The notes: generated from the sequence alone by a model not told the origin. Numbered from the stretch's first letter, positions 1 through 5,842 are shown. The stretch is 7,311 bases of DNA from Dehalococcoidales bacterium (GCA_030641585.1 DAOWHE010000005.1:1-7311); one strand, 5' to 3'. Numbers and translations are program-made.

Positions 1-10
1 AGAGAGGCTT

Positions 11-98
11 ATATGGGGAGTCTAAGAGGGGCTAACGCCCCTCTTCCATAACCACCTCCCCCTCTCCTTCAAAGGAGAGGGGGATTAAGGGGGTGAAG
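11..98. repeat. Double-hairpin intergenic repeat, copy 1
   Basis: This stretch holds two consecutive hairpins. The first has a 9-bp stem AAGAGGGGC/GCCCCTCTT (24-32 with 37-45) and a 4-base loop. The second has a C-run/G-run stem of at least 10 bp (58-67 with 74-83) around TTCAAA. The same order of elements (TTATA-like start, GGGAGT, TAAG-G-run hairpin, CCCCCTC hairpin, ATTA, G-run) recurs at 5843-5930, so the two are copies of one dispersed element. Neither hairpin is followed by a T-run on the plus strand, so a terminator role is not evident. Resemblance to REP- or MITE-type elements is inference. The start of the copy may lie before the window. Confidence 0.7.
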
Positions 99-123
99 TT
101 GGTAAGTAATATCAAAAGGTTAT

Positions 124-130
124 GGAGGAG
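124..130 (+). promoter_or_regulatory. Ribosome binding site deciding the HIT gene start
   Basis: GGAGGAG ends 6 bases before the ATG at 137 and overlaps the earlier in-frame ATG at 122. Starting at 122 would leave no comparable site at the right distance and would add MEEKK ahead of a normal HIT N-terminus. This favours 137. Confidence 0.7.
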
Positions 131-136
131 AAGAAG

Positions 137-478
137 ATGGACTGTGTTTTCTGTCAAATTGTATCCAAAAAGATACCTAGCGATATAGTTTATCAGGACG
201 GGGAGGTACTCGCCTTCCGCGACATTAATCCCCAGGCACCGGTGCACCTACTTGTTATTCCCAAAAAACACATTGCTTCCCTGGCAGAGCTGGCTGAGGA
301 AGAGCTCCCTTTAATGGGGCGTATGGTAAGTGTGGCAAGTAAGCTGGCTGAGAGGGAAGGCGTCTCTGAGAGCGGCTATCGCCTGGTAATAAACTGCGGC
401 AGGGAAGGCGGACAGCTGGTGCCACATTTACACCTGCATCTTCTGGGCGGCAGGCAACTCCGAGGCCAGCTTGGCTAA
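137..478 (+). CDS. HIT-family (histidine triad) nucleotide-binding protein, Hint-like
   Basis: A 113-residue protein of the HIT superfamily, whose bacterial Hint branch hydrolyses purine nucleoside phosphoramidates and related AMP conjugates in the cytosol. It opens MDCVFCQI with the Cys3-x2-Cys6 pair that can bind zinc in this family, followed by the usual KKIPSDIVYQD and FRDINPQAPVH segments. The signature triad is HLHLHLL at residues 97-103, where the middle His99 should be the nucleophile, followed by GGRQL. The protein ends RGQLG instead of the WPPG seen in many Hint proteins; I read this as family variation. I chose the ATG at 137 because GGAGGAG sits 6 bases upstream; an in-frame ATG at 122 would bury that site. 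The stop overlaps the convergent Nudix gene by 4 bases. The family is clear; the in vivo substrate is unknown. Confidence 0.93.
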   Translation: MDCVFCQIVSKKIPSDIVYQDGEVLAFRDINPQAPVHLLVIPKKHIASLAELAEEELPLMGRMVSVASKLAEREGVSESGYRLVINCGREGGQLVPHLHLHLLGGRQLRGQLG

Positions 479-1011
479 CTGCCGGCAGACTTCTTTGATG
501 CCAGAAAGATAAGCAGCCCGGCGATACTCTTGGCATCACAGATAGCGCCCGAGGCGATAAGCTCTGGAATCTGGCTTAAAGGTATGCGGACTAATTCAAT
601 CTCCTCGGTGTCCTCGGCTTGGAGCTGGTTGGGGATAAGCTCAGTCGCCAGGAAGAGGTGAAGGTACTCGGTGCAGTAGCCTGGTGAGGTATAGAATCCA
701 CCCAACCTGTCCACTTTCTTCGGCAAATATCCGGTTTCCTCGCCAAGCTCCCTCTCAACAGTAGCGAGCGGGTCTTCGCCGGCTTCTATGCCGCCGGCCG
801 GTATCTCTAGTAGCTCCTTCTCTACCGGTTTGCGAAACTGCTTGACCAGCAGCACATTGTCTTCAGCATCAATGGCTACTATAGCCACGCAGTCGCTGTG
901 CTCTACAATCTCCCGTTTGGTCTCCCGGCCGCTGGCAAGCTTTACGGTATCAACCCGCAGTTTTACTGCTCGCCCGCTATAGACCGGCTGGCTGGCTAGC
1001 GTCTTCTCCAC
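475..1011 (-). CDS. Nudix hydrolase, probable ADP-ribose pyrophosphatase
   Basis: A 178-residue Nudix protein expected to split ADP-ribose into AMP and ribose 5-phosphate using Mg2+. The complete Nudix box lies at residues 73-95 (GGIEAGE, seven residues, RELGEETGY), with Glu91 and Glu92 in the metal-binding REUxEE core. Pro110 in YTSPGY, sixteen residues after the box glycine, matches the proline that marks ADP-ribose pyrophosphatases among Nudix enzymes. The N-terminal part (YSGRAVKLRVDTV) and the length also fit this subgroup. The start is GTG, the only conventional start codon between the in-frame stop at 1024-1026 and the conserved region. The likely ribosome site GAGGTGA is rather far, about 13 bases upstream. 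It is the last gene of the leftward operon, 4 bases after the acetyltransferase. Related Nudix enzymes on GDP-mannose or NADH remain possible. Confidence 0.9.
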   Translation of the reverse strand: MEKTLASQPVYSGRAVKLRVDTVKLASGRETKREIVEHSDCVAIVAIDAEDNVLLVKQFRKPVEKELLEIPAGGIEAGEDPLATVERELGEETGYLPKKVDRLGGFYTSPGYCTEYLHLFLATELIPNQLQAEDTEEIELVRIPLSQIPELIASGAICDAKSIAGLLIFLASKKSAGS

Positions 1012-1015
1012 CAGG

Positions 1016-1486
1016 TTAAACTTTCACCTCAAGGTGGTAGACCAGGGCTACCTCATCACAGTTGGGAAACTGGGGGCAGAGGTAGCATTCACCCCAGACC
1101 TTGTGCGGCAGTTCAGATTTATCTACCAGAGAGAAGCCACACTTCTCAAAGAAAGCTGGCCGGTAGGTCAGGCAAAATACCGTAAGGATGCCAAGTCCCT
1201 TAGCCTCCCCAAGGCAGGCGGCTATTAGTTGGTCGCCGAGCCCATGTTTCTGGCTCTCTTCAGAGACCGCCAGTGACTTTATTTCAGCCAGGTCTCCCCA
1301 GTTAATATGCAGTGCGGCACAGGCAATTACCCGCTCATCTTGTCTCACCACAAAATAGTCCCTGATGTTTTCGTATATCTCACTTAAGGGTCGGGCTAGC
1401 ATCTCGCCCTTGTCAGCAAAGTGGTTAATCAATTTATGTATCTGGGTGGCATCATTGATTTTAGCTTTCTCTACCTGGTAGGTCAT
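1016..1486 (-). CDS. GNAT acetyltransferase, short N-acetylglutamate-synthase-like
   Basis: A 156-residue protein made of a single GNAT fold. Motif A runs through AEIKSLAV to QKHGLGDQLI (about residues 67-88), where QKHGLG (79-84) is the acetyl-CoA pyrophosphate loop. Motif B-like FFEKCGF follows at 112-118. The segment LARPLSEIYENIRDYFVV near residues 30-47 and the C-terminal WGECYLCPQFPNCDE, with Cys134, Cys137 and Cys143, are features I associate with the short ArgA-type acetyltransferases that make N-acetylglutamate from acetyl-CoA and glutamate for arginine synthesis. It has no amino-acid-kinase domain, unlike E. coli ArgA. It sits between nadK and the Nudix gene, 4 bases from each. GAGAGG ends 8 bases before the ATG and lies inside the end of nadK, which suggests translational coupling. 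No arginine genes are adjacent, so the substrate is not certain. Confidence 0.75.
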   Translation of the reverse strand: MTYQVEKAKINDATQIHKLINHFADKGEMLARPLSEIYENIRDYFVVRQDERVIACAALHINWGDLAEIKSLAVSEESQKHGLGDQLIAACLGEAKGLGILTVFCLTYRPAFFEKCGFSLVDKSELPHKVWGECYLCPQFPNCDEVALVYHLEVKV

Positions 1487-1490
1487 AAGA

Positions 1491-2324
1491 CTATCCTCTC
1501 AGCTTTTGCTCCAGAGAGCTGTAGAAAGAATTCTTGGGACGGATTCTTAAGAATCGGATTTTATTTAAGCTGTGCTTTACCGCAATCGTGGCACCACTTG
1601 ATAGCGGTAAACCTATATGCCCATCAACACTTAAAGCCGCCTGATGAGTGGTGCTAATCTTGAGCTTGACTACGGCAGTGGGCGGCAGCACCAGGGCATA
1701 ATCCGGACTGAGGTGGGGTAATATCGGTACCAGCAGGTACTCATCAGCCTGCGGATGGAGAATGGGGCCACCGGCAGCCAGTGAATAACCGGTACTGCCA
1801 GTGGCGGTGGCTGCAATGACTCCATCAGCCTGATAGGTGGTTAGCGGCTCATCATCAATGCTGGCAGTCACATAGATGATGCGGGCTATCTCTCCCCGCG
1901 CCACCACCACGTCATTTAGGGCGTAAAATATTCGGGCGCTCTTGTGTTCCTCATCATTAGCGATAAGCTCTACCTCAAGCATAGCTCGCTCATCAATCCA
2001 GCCTTCCCCGGCCAGCAGGGCAGGTAACTTAGTCATAACCTCATCGGTATTAAGTTCGGTCATAAATCCCAGTTTGCCCAGATTTATGCCGGTAATAGGA
2101 GTTGGCCGGGGAGCCACCGCCTGAGCCGTCCGCAAAATGGTGCCGTCACCGCCGATAGTCAGAATTAAGTCTGTGCCAGGTACTTGTTGCCTGAGTTGCT
2201 CACCTTCCCAGGCAGAGCATAGCCAAGTAGAAACGCCGCTTGAGCCTAAAAACTCAGCCACTTTCTTAGCCAGGGGAAGGGCGGCTTCATTCAATGGGTG
2301 GTAGATAACTCCGATTTTTTTCAT
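1491..2324 (-). CDS. nadK: NAD kinase
   Basis: A 277-residue cytosolic enzyme that phosphorylates NAD at the 2'-hydroxyl of the adenosine ribose, giving NADP. The N-terminus MKKIGVIYHP starts the Rossmann-like domain. The catalytic GGDGT is at residues 58-62, followed by GINLGKLGF at 79-87. NDVV (137-140), ATGSTGYSLAAGGP (174-187) and the late SVDG (232-235) are the conserved NAD- and phosphate-binding segments. Length is normal for bacterial NAD kinases and no key residue is missing. It is the first gene of the leftward operon. The ATG at 2324 fits the family's usual start, but no good Shine-Dalgarno sequence precedes it, in contrast to its neighbours. It is transcribed from the promoter at 2384-2412. 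Confidence 0.96.
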   Translation of the reverse strand: MKKIGVIYHPLNEAALPLAKKVAEFLGSSGVSTWLCSAWEGEQLRQQVPGTDLILTIGGDGTILRTAQAVAPRPTPITGINLGKLGFMTELNTDEVMTKLPALLAGEGWIDERAMLEVELIANDEEHKSARIFYALNDVVVARGEIARIIYVTASIDDEPLTTYQADGVIAATATGSTGYSLAAGGPILHPQADEYLLVPILPHLSPDYALVLPPTAVVKLKISTTHQAALSVDGHIGLPLSSGATIAVKHSLNKIRFLRIRPKNSFYSSLEQKLRG

Positions 2325-2383
2325 GAGCTATAGTCTGCTTTCAAGGTCGTGCAGGCGACATCATTTCTGAGGACTTAAAAAAA

Positions 2384-2412
2384 AGTGTAGCATTGGCACT
2401 ATTGGGTGTCAA
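2384..2412 (-). promoter_or_regulatory. Promoter of the nadK operon
   Basis: Read on the minus strand, a perfect TTGACA (-35, 2407-2412) is followed after 17 bases by TACACT (-10, 2384-2389). The -10 box is preceded by TGC, giving an extended -10 element. Transcription should start near 2377, leaving an untranslated leader of about 50 bases before nadK. The promoter begins only about 25 bases after the stop of the upstream membrane-protein gene, so nadK is probably an independent unit. Confidence 0.75.
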
Positions 2413-2436
2413 GGTTGAGGGTCAGTTCACATTGGC

Positions 2437-2760
2437 TTATCTACGTCTGGCAATAAATATGGTCACCACGCCGATGGCGGCGATAGCAATAGCCCATATG
2501 GGAGCCAAGGCAATCCATCTTGCCAGGCCGATATTAGATAGCAGAATAAGAATGCCCACCAGAATAAAGACGGTACCTAAAATCTGAAGCCGGGGGTGGT
2601 GAACCCGTTTTGCCACCCTTTCACTCTTTTGCTTTCTAACCCTAGTCGGCGTTTCGTTTTTCTGGGCAGTATTGCGACCAATTTGCCTCATTCGCACTAC
2701 CCCAAAGATGATGAGGGCAACCACGATGATGACGCCAATCTCCGGAAATCCCAATTTCAT
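2437..2760 (-). CDS. Small membrane protein: TatA-like N-terminus plus LiaI/LiaF-like helix pair
   Basis: A 107-residue protein of unassigned function with three hydrophobic segments. Residues 1-28 (PEIGVIIVVALIIFG, then RMRQIGR) resemble the start of TatA/TatB: a short membrane helix, a Phe-Gly hinge at 19-20 and a basic amphipathic start. A very basic stretch (about 24-57) follows. The second half has two helices at about 59-75 and 84-104 in the pattern LGTVFILVGILILLSNIGL...APIWAIAIAAIG...RRR. This is like the LiaI-LiaF-type transmembrane region (DUF5668) found in small envelope-stress proteins. Both resemblances are by eye. GGAG lies 7 bases before the ATG. The upstream gene is 188 bases away in the same direction, and a weak promoter candidate lies between. 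A true Tat function is doubtful because the amphipathic helix is short and no tatC is nearby. Confidence 0.8.
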   Translation of the reverse strand: MKLGFPEIGVIIVVALIIFGVVRMRQIGRNTAQKNETPTRVRKQKSERVAKRVHHPRLQILGTVFILVGILILLSNIGLARWIALAPIWAIAIAAIGVVTIFIARRR

Positions 2761-2797
2761 AATATAACTCCGCCCTTAACCTGGCTTATGGCCCTAT

Positions 2798-2826
2798 AGC
2801 ATAGCATATTTACTTAAAAAGATTAA
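2798..2826 (-). promoter_or_regulatory. Weak candidate promoter for the 107-residue membrane protein
   Basis: On the minus strand TTAATC (2821-2826) and TATGCT (2798-2803) are 17 bases apart, with TGC just before the -10 box. The -35 box matches consensus at only three of six positions, so the extended -10 would have to carry it. A start near 2791 would give a leader of about 30 bases. Confidence 0.3.
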
Positions 2827-2897
2827 CAGGGAGAGAACCGGGCTCCTTTTAGGTTGTGACGGGGCTTACTAGCTCTGGTTCACCCACAGACTGGCGC

Positions 2898-2929
2898 CCT
2901 CTATAAATAAAGGAGACGACTAGCCGGGC
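2898..2929. repeat. 32-base direct repeat, downstream non-coding copy
   Basis: This matches 3052-3083 at 29 of 32 positions, including 18 identical bases in a row (ATAAATAAAGGAGACGAC). It lies just beyond the stop codon of the 538-residue membrane protein gene. Read leftward in the frame that matches the coding copy it gives ARLVVSFIYRG, against ALLVVSFIYGG in the protein. That frame is shifted by one relative to the gene's own, since the copies are 154 bases apart. Confidence 0.8.
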
Positions 2930-2948
2930 ATAGCGGAAGAATGCCTCT

Positions 2949-4565
2949 CTAAGCAGGGCCGCTTTCGCCAGGCTGTGGCGGCAAGTCCTGCCCCTCTATC
3001 GGAACAGCCAGCGCTTCTCTCTCCGCCCCCGACAATTTCCCCCAGTACTTTCCTCCATAAATAAAGGAGACGACAAGCAGGGCGGCTCCGGCTACAATAA
3101 GAACAATACAGAAAGTTTGTAGCGGGGTTAGAGAACTGCTAATTAGCTGCTGTAGCCATGTCTGGAGCAATGATGGCATATCAGCCCATGGTATTCTTGA
3201 TTCGGCAAGATTCCTAGCGATGAAAATACCAATAAGCTCAAGTATCCCATAACTAAGGAAGATTATACCTAGAATGCGGCTGGTGCCTCTCACCTCACGA
3301 CTGATGAGGATAATGCCCAGAATAGTTAGCAACATAAAGACGATTAGAATGCCGAAGCCAGTCTGGAAATAGCCAATATATTCCCTTGCCTCCCCAAGTG
3401 TTACCTCAGCTTCTGCCAGTGCCTCGGTAATATCCTGCCTACTCTGCTCAAGCTCTCCTTCGGCATCTGCCAGTGCACCGATTATATCCGTTCTCAAGTC
3501 CCCCAATACACTTTCATCTATCTCAAAGGTAGACGGGAGCGCATCAGCCATCTCCCCGAACTGCTCATCAAAGTACTGGTCAAGCTCGGTTTGAGATAAG
3601 CCAGCCAGCTCTGCCGGTGGTGATTCCAGAAAGATCTCTTTCAGGTTATCTCCCAGGGCATCCTTTACCGGCTCCAGCGAGACCGATAAATCTATATTCT
3701 GGCTAATACCCAGCAGGTAATCGAAGACGGGGGCGGCAACTATGCCCGCCTGTTCTCTCATCCATGGCTCAAGCTCAATAATGATTTCATCAACATACCC
3801 AACCAGATACTCCACCTCTTCAGGTATATCTTCTGAAGTCTGCTCATTGAGAAAATCCATTACTAAAGACGATAAATCAACATCTTCCAGCAAGGATGGT
3901 ATGTCTATTTCATTCAACAAGGAGTCAACAAATTCCGAATCGAGGATGTTCTCCCTCATTAAAGAAACCAAGTCCAGGCTCTGGCTCATTCCCAGCATAT
4001 AATCGAAGATATGGCCTGATACAGCGCTTATACGCTCCTTTATCAGTGGCTCCAGCCTGTCGATGATGTCAACCAGGTCAGCTTTTAACTCCCCGGTGAA
4101 CTCTTCCGGAAGGTCTTCCTGGACGCTCTCGCTGCTAAGGTAAGCCTCCGCCAGTGAAGATATGTCAAGCTCATCCAGAAAGGAAGCAACGAATCCCGAG
4201 TTTAAGAAGGTTTCTCTCAATGAGAGGGCTAATTCGGGGCTCTCTTTCTTTCCCAGCAGGTAGTCATATGTAGAGTAAACGCTGGCATCCAGTTGCTCCT
4301 TTACCAGCGGTTCCAGCTTATCAATGGCATCAACCAGGGCAATCCTTATCTCCTCAGTGAACTCTTCCGGGAAATCTCCCTTGGAGACCTGCTCGTCAAT
4401 AATTTCTTCTGTTAGCGCCGATACATCAAGGGCATCTATACGTGAGGTGACGAAGTCGGCGTTGAGCACCGTCATGTTTAGCGTAAGGGCTAGACCGAAA
4501 ACGGTTAGGAATAGGAAAAGAAGGGACCTTAAAAGACCAGTGCCTAAACCCTTAAGGAAGCTCAT
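2949..4565 (-). CDS. Uncharacterised membrane protein with three extracytoplasmic repeats
   Basis: I do not recognise a family for this 538-residue protein. Residues 11-33 form a membrane anchor or uncleaved signal. An acidic domain to about residue 400 contains three related repeats (about 44-133, 134-220 and 229-313). Each carries FPEEF/LPEEF/IPEEV, then a LEP triplet (84, 171, 265), then DYLLG or DYMLG (101, 188, 282). A helical, Glu/Ala-rich stretch that could be a coiled coil follows at 357-396. Three helices come next (about 402-422, 430-450, 482-504), with a basic loop SREVRGTSR between the first two and a Pro-rich tail. Positive charges place the repeat domain outside the cell and the tail in the cytoplasm. 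The ATG at 4565 has only a weak ribosome site. The gene is divergent from hrcA and has its own promoter. A role in envelope stress or surface structure would be a guess. Confidence 0.85.
   Translation of the reverse strand: MSFLKGLGTGLLRSLLFLFLTVFGLALTLNMTVLNADFVTSRIDALDVSALTEEIIDEQVSKGDFPEEFTEEIRIALVDAIDKLEPLVKEQLDASVYSTYDYLLGKKESPELALSLRETFLNSGFVASFLDELDISSLAEAYLSSESVQEDLPEEFTGELKADLVDIIDRLEPLIKERISAVSGHIFDYMLGMSQSLDLVSLMRENILDSEFVDSLLNEIDIPSLLEDVDLSSLVMDFLNEQTSEDIPEEVEYLVGYVDEIIIELEPWMREQAGIVAAPVFDYLLGISQNIDLSVSLEPVKDALGDNLKEIFLESPPAELAGLSQTELDQYFDEQFGEMADALPSTFEIDESVLGDLRTDIIGALADAEGELEQSRQDITEALAEAEVTLGEAREYIGYFQTGFGILIVFMLLTILGIILISREVRGTSRILGIIFLSYGILELIGIFIARNLAESRIPWADMPSLLQTWLQQLISSSLTPLQTFCIVLIVAGAALLVVSFIYGGKYWGKLSGAEREALAVPIEGQDLPPQPGESGPA
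3052..3083. repeat. 32-base direct repeat, coding copy
   Basis: This copy lies within the 3' part of the 538-residue membrane protein gene and encodes ALLVVSFIYGG at the end of its last membrane helix (residues about 495-505). It pairs with the copy at 2898-2929. Confidence 0.8.
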
Positions 4566-4608
4566 TCTGCCAAGACCACCGTGCTATGAGTTAGAGCCAT
4601 ACCCACTA

Positions 4609-4638
4609 ATACTACTACCGGCGTTCATCTAGTGTCAA
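4609..4638 (-). promoter_or_regulatory. Promoter of the 538-residue membrane protein gene
   Basis: On the minus strand a perfect TTGACA (4633-4638) is followed after 18 bases by TAGTAT (4609-4614, four of six consensus bases). Start of transcription near 4602 would give a leader of about 37 bases. Its -35 box is separated from the -35 box of the divergent hrcA promoter by 26 bases. Confidence 0.6.
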
Positions 4639-4664
4639 CTGGTATGGAAAATTCCCACTTTCTC

Positions 4665-4693
4665 TTGACAAGAGTGACTAAAAATGCTAGATT
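4665..4693 (+). promoter_or_regulatory. Promoter of the hrcA-grpE-dnaK operon
   Basis: A perfect TTGACA (4665-4670) is followed after 17 bases by TAGATT (4688-4693), with TGC immediately before it as an extended -10. Transcription should start around 4700, at the left edge of the CIRCE operator. Confidence 0.8.
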
Positions 4694-4698
4694 ATTGT

Positions 4699-4725
4699 TT
4701 AGCAGTCTCAAGCTTAGATTGCTAA
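4699..4725. promoter_or_regulatory. CIRCE operator (HrcA binding site)
   Basis: TTAGCAGTC, nine bases, GATTGCTAA. The CIRCE consensus is TTAGCACTC-N9-GAGTGCTAA, so each half matches at eight of nine positions with the exact spacing. The arms pair except at one position. It starts about 6 bases after the -10 box and ends just before the hrcA ribosome site GGGAGG (4727-4732). Bound HrcA would therefore block transcription starting at this promoter. The location directly ahead of hrcA indicates autoregulation of the heat-shock operon. Confidence 0.93.
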
Positions 4726-4738
4726 TGGGAGGCTTTAG

Positions 4739-5791
4739 ATGTTGTATCCCAGGGCGGCGACGATACTCAACTCCATTGCCAGGCAGTATATTTCCCGGGC
4801 ACTACCGGTGTCGTCGGCGAGTGTTGTTGATGACTGTGGACTGGCGGTAAGCTCAGCTACTATCCGCAATGAGATGACGCTCTTAGAGGAGGAAGACTAC
4901 ATCTTTCGTCCTCATCATGCGGCTGGGAGTATACCTTCGGATAAGGGCTACCGGTATTATGTAGGAACACTAGAGAATGTTAAGCTTCCCTTGGCTGAGC
5001 AGCGCCTAATAAGCCACCTTTTTCACCAGGTGGAAAAAGAACTGGAGGAATGGCTAAATCTAGCGGTAACACTTATAGCTCAGCGGGTGCAAAATATAGC
5101 CATAGTTACTGTGCCCAGGCCAGCAGCCTGCCAGTTAAAGCATTTTGAGCTGGTTTTGCTGCATGATAATCTGGCGCTAGCTGTCCTTGTCTTTCGTGGG
5201 GCCAGGGTCAGACAGCAGCTAATAGCCTTTGAGAAGGCTACCTCTCAAGCTGATTTAGCCCTCATTACCAATAAGCTAAATGCTGCCTATTCCGGCTTGA
5301 CCGGCTCGCACATCCGGGCAAAAAAGATGGCTCTCTCCCCTGCCGAGCGACAGGTGACTGATTGCCTGCTGGAGCTGATGAAGACTGAAGATGGGCAGGA
5401 GCATGAGGAGCTCTACATTGATGGTTTACACTTTATGTTTAACCAGCCGGAATTCAGCCGTGGCCAGCGGATGCTGAACCTGATGGAATTAGTTGAGCAA
5501 AGAAGACTGGTGGGGGTTGCAGTCCCTGAGGGTCTGGAAGGCCCCGGGGTGCGGGTAATTATCGGTCAGGAGAATAAGGCGGAGGTCATCCATGACTTGA
5601 GTGTCGTCATCAGCCGCTATGGTCTACCTGATGAGGCTGTCGGCACTATAGGTGTCATCGGACCTACTCGGATGCCCTATGCTCATGCCATTTCCACTGT
5701 AGGCTATTTATCATCGTTGATGAGCAGGCTGGTGGCCGAGCTTTATGGAGAAGGTACTCCTGTTGAGTCGAGCCCGCCCGAGGTCAATTGA
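4739..5791 (+). CDS. hrcA: Heat-inducible transcription repressor HrcA
   Basis: A 350-residue DNA-binding repressor of class I heat-shock genes; it binds CIRCE and in known systems needs GroEL to stay active. The N-terminal winged helix contains LPVSSASV (22-29) and SSATIRNEMTLLE (38-50). The wing-like PHHAAGSIPSDKGYRYYV (58-75) corresponds to PHTSAGRIPTDKGYR in most HrcA proteins. The central GAF-like domain carries ELYIDG (224-229), and the C-terminus has IGQEN (275-279) and GTIGVIGPTRMPY (302-314). Length is typical. GGGAGG lies 6 bases before the ATG. It is the first gene of the operon, with the CIRCE site directly upstream, and is followed after 174 bases by grpE. Confidence 0.97.
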   Translation: MLYPRAATILNSIARQYISRALPVSSASVVDDCGLAVSSATIRNEMTLLEEEDYIFRPHHAAGSIPSDKGYRYYVGTLENVKLPLAEQRLISHLFHQVEKELEEWLNLAVTLIAQRVQNIAIVTVPRPAACQLKHFELVLLHDNLALAVLVFRGARVRQQLIAFEKATSQADLALITNKLNAAYSGLTGSHIRAKKMALSPAERQVTDCLLELMKTEDGQEHEELYIDGLHFMFNQPEFSRGQRMLNLMELVEQRRLVGVAVPEGLEGPGVRVIIGQENKAEVIHDLSVVISRYGLPDEAVGTIGVIGPTRMPYAHAISTVGYLSSLMSRLVAELYGEGTPVESSPPEVN

Positions 5792-5842
5792 TAAGGAGTA
5801 GATGATAAAGGAGAGTTAAAGAGAGACAAGCCTCCCAAAATC

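Noticed and set aside
122..136. Earlier ATG for the HIT gene, adding five residues
   Set aside because: It overlaps the GGAGGAG ribosome site that serves the ATG at 137, and the added MEEKK is not part of the usual HIT start.
32..247. Leftward reading frame across the first repeat and the HIT gene start
   Set aside because: It runs through hairpin repeat sequence and the antisense of a clear gene, with no family resemblance.
437..478. Possible C-terminal truncation of the HIT protein, as it lacks WPPG
   Set aside because: The protein is complete through the histidine triad and GGRQL and keeps normal length; ends differ within the family.
255..539. Leftward frame opposite the HIT gene
   Set aside because: Antisense shadow of the HIT and Nudix genes; composition typical of a chance frame.
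2820..2856. Terminator after the 538-residue gene
   Set aside because: The best stem (about AGGAG with CTCCT, with a bulge) is too short and its T-run on the minus strand lies several bases away.
3742..4002. Rightward frame inside the 538-residue protein gene
   Set aside because: Serine-rich antisense shadow with no ribosome site or recognisable motif.
4632..4850. Rightward frame spanning the hrcA promoter and CIRCE
   Set aside because: It covers promoter and operator sequence and runs out of frame into hrcA.
5802..5819. Tiny frame MIKES with a GGAG upstream, just after hrcA
   Set aside because: Five codons behind a chance purine run; nothing supports translation.
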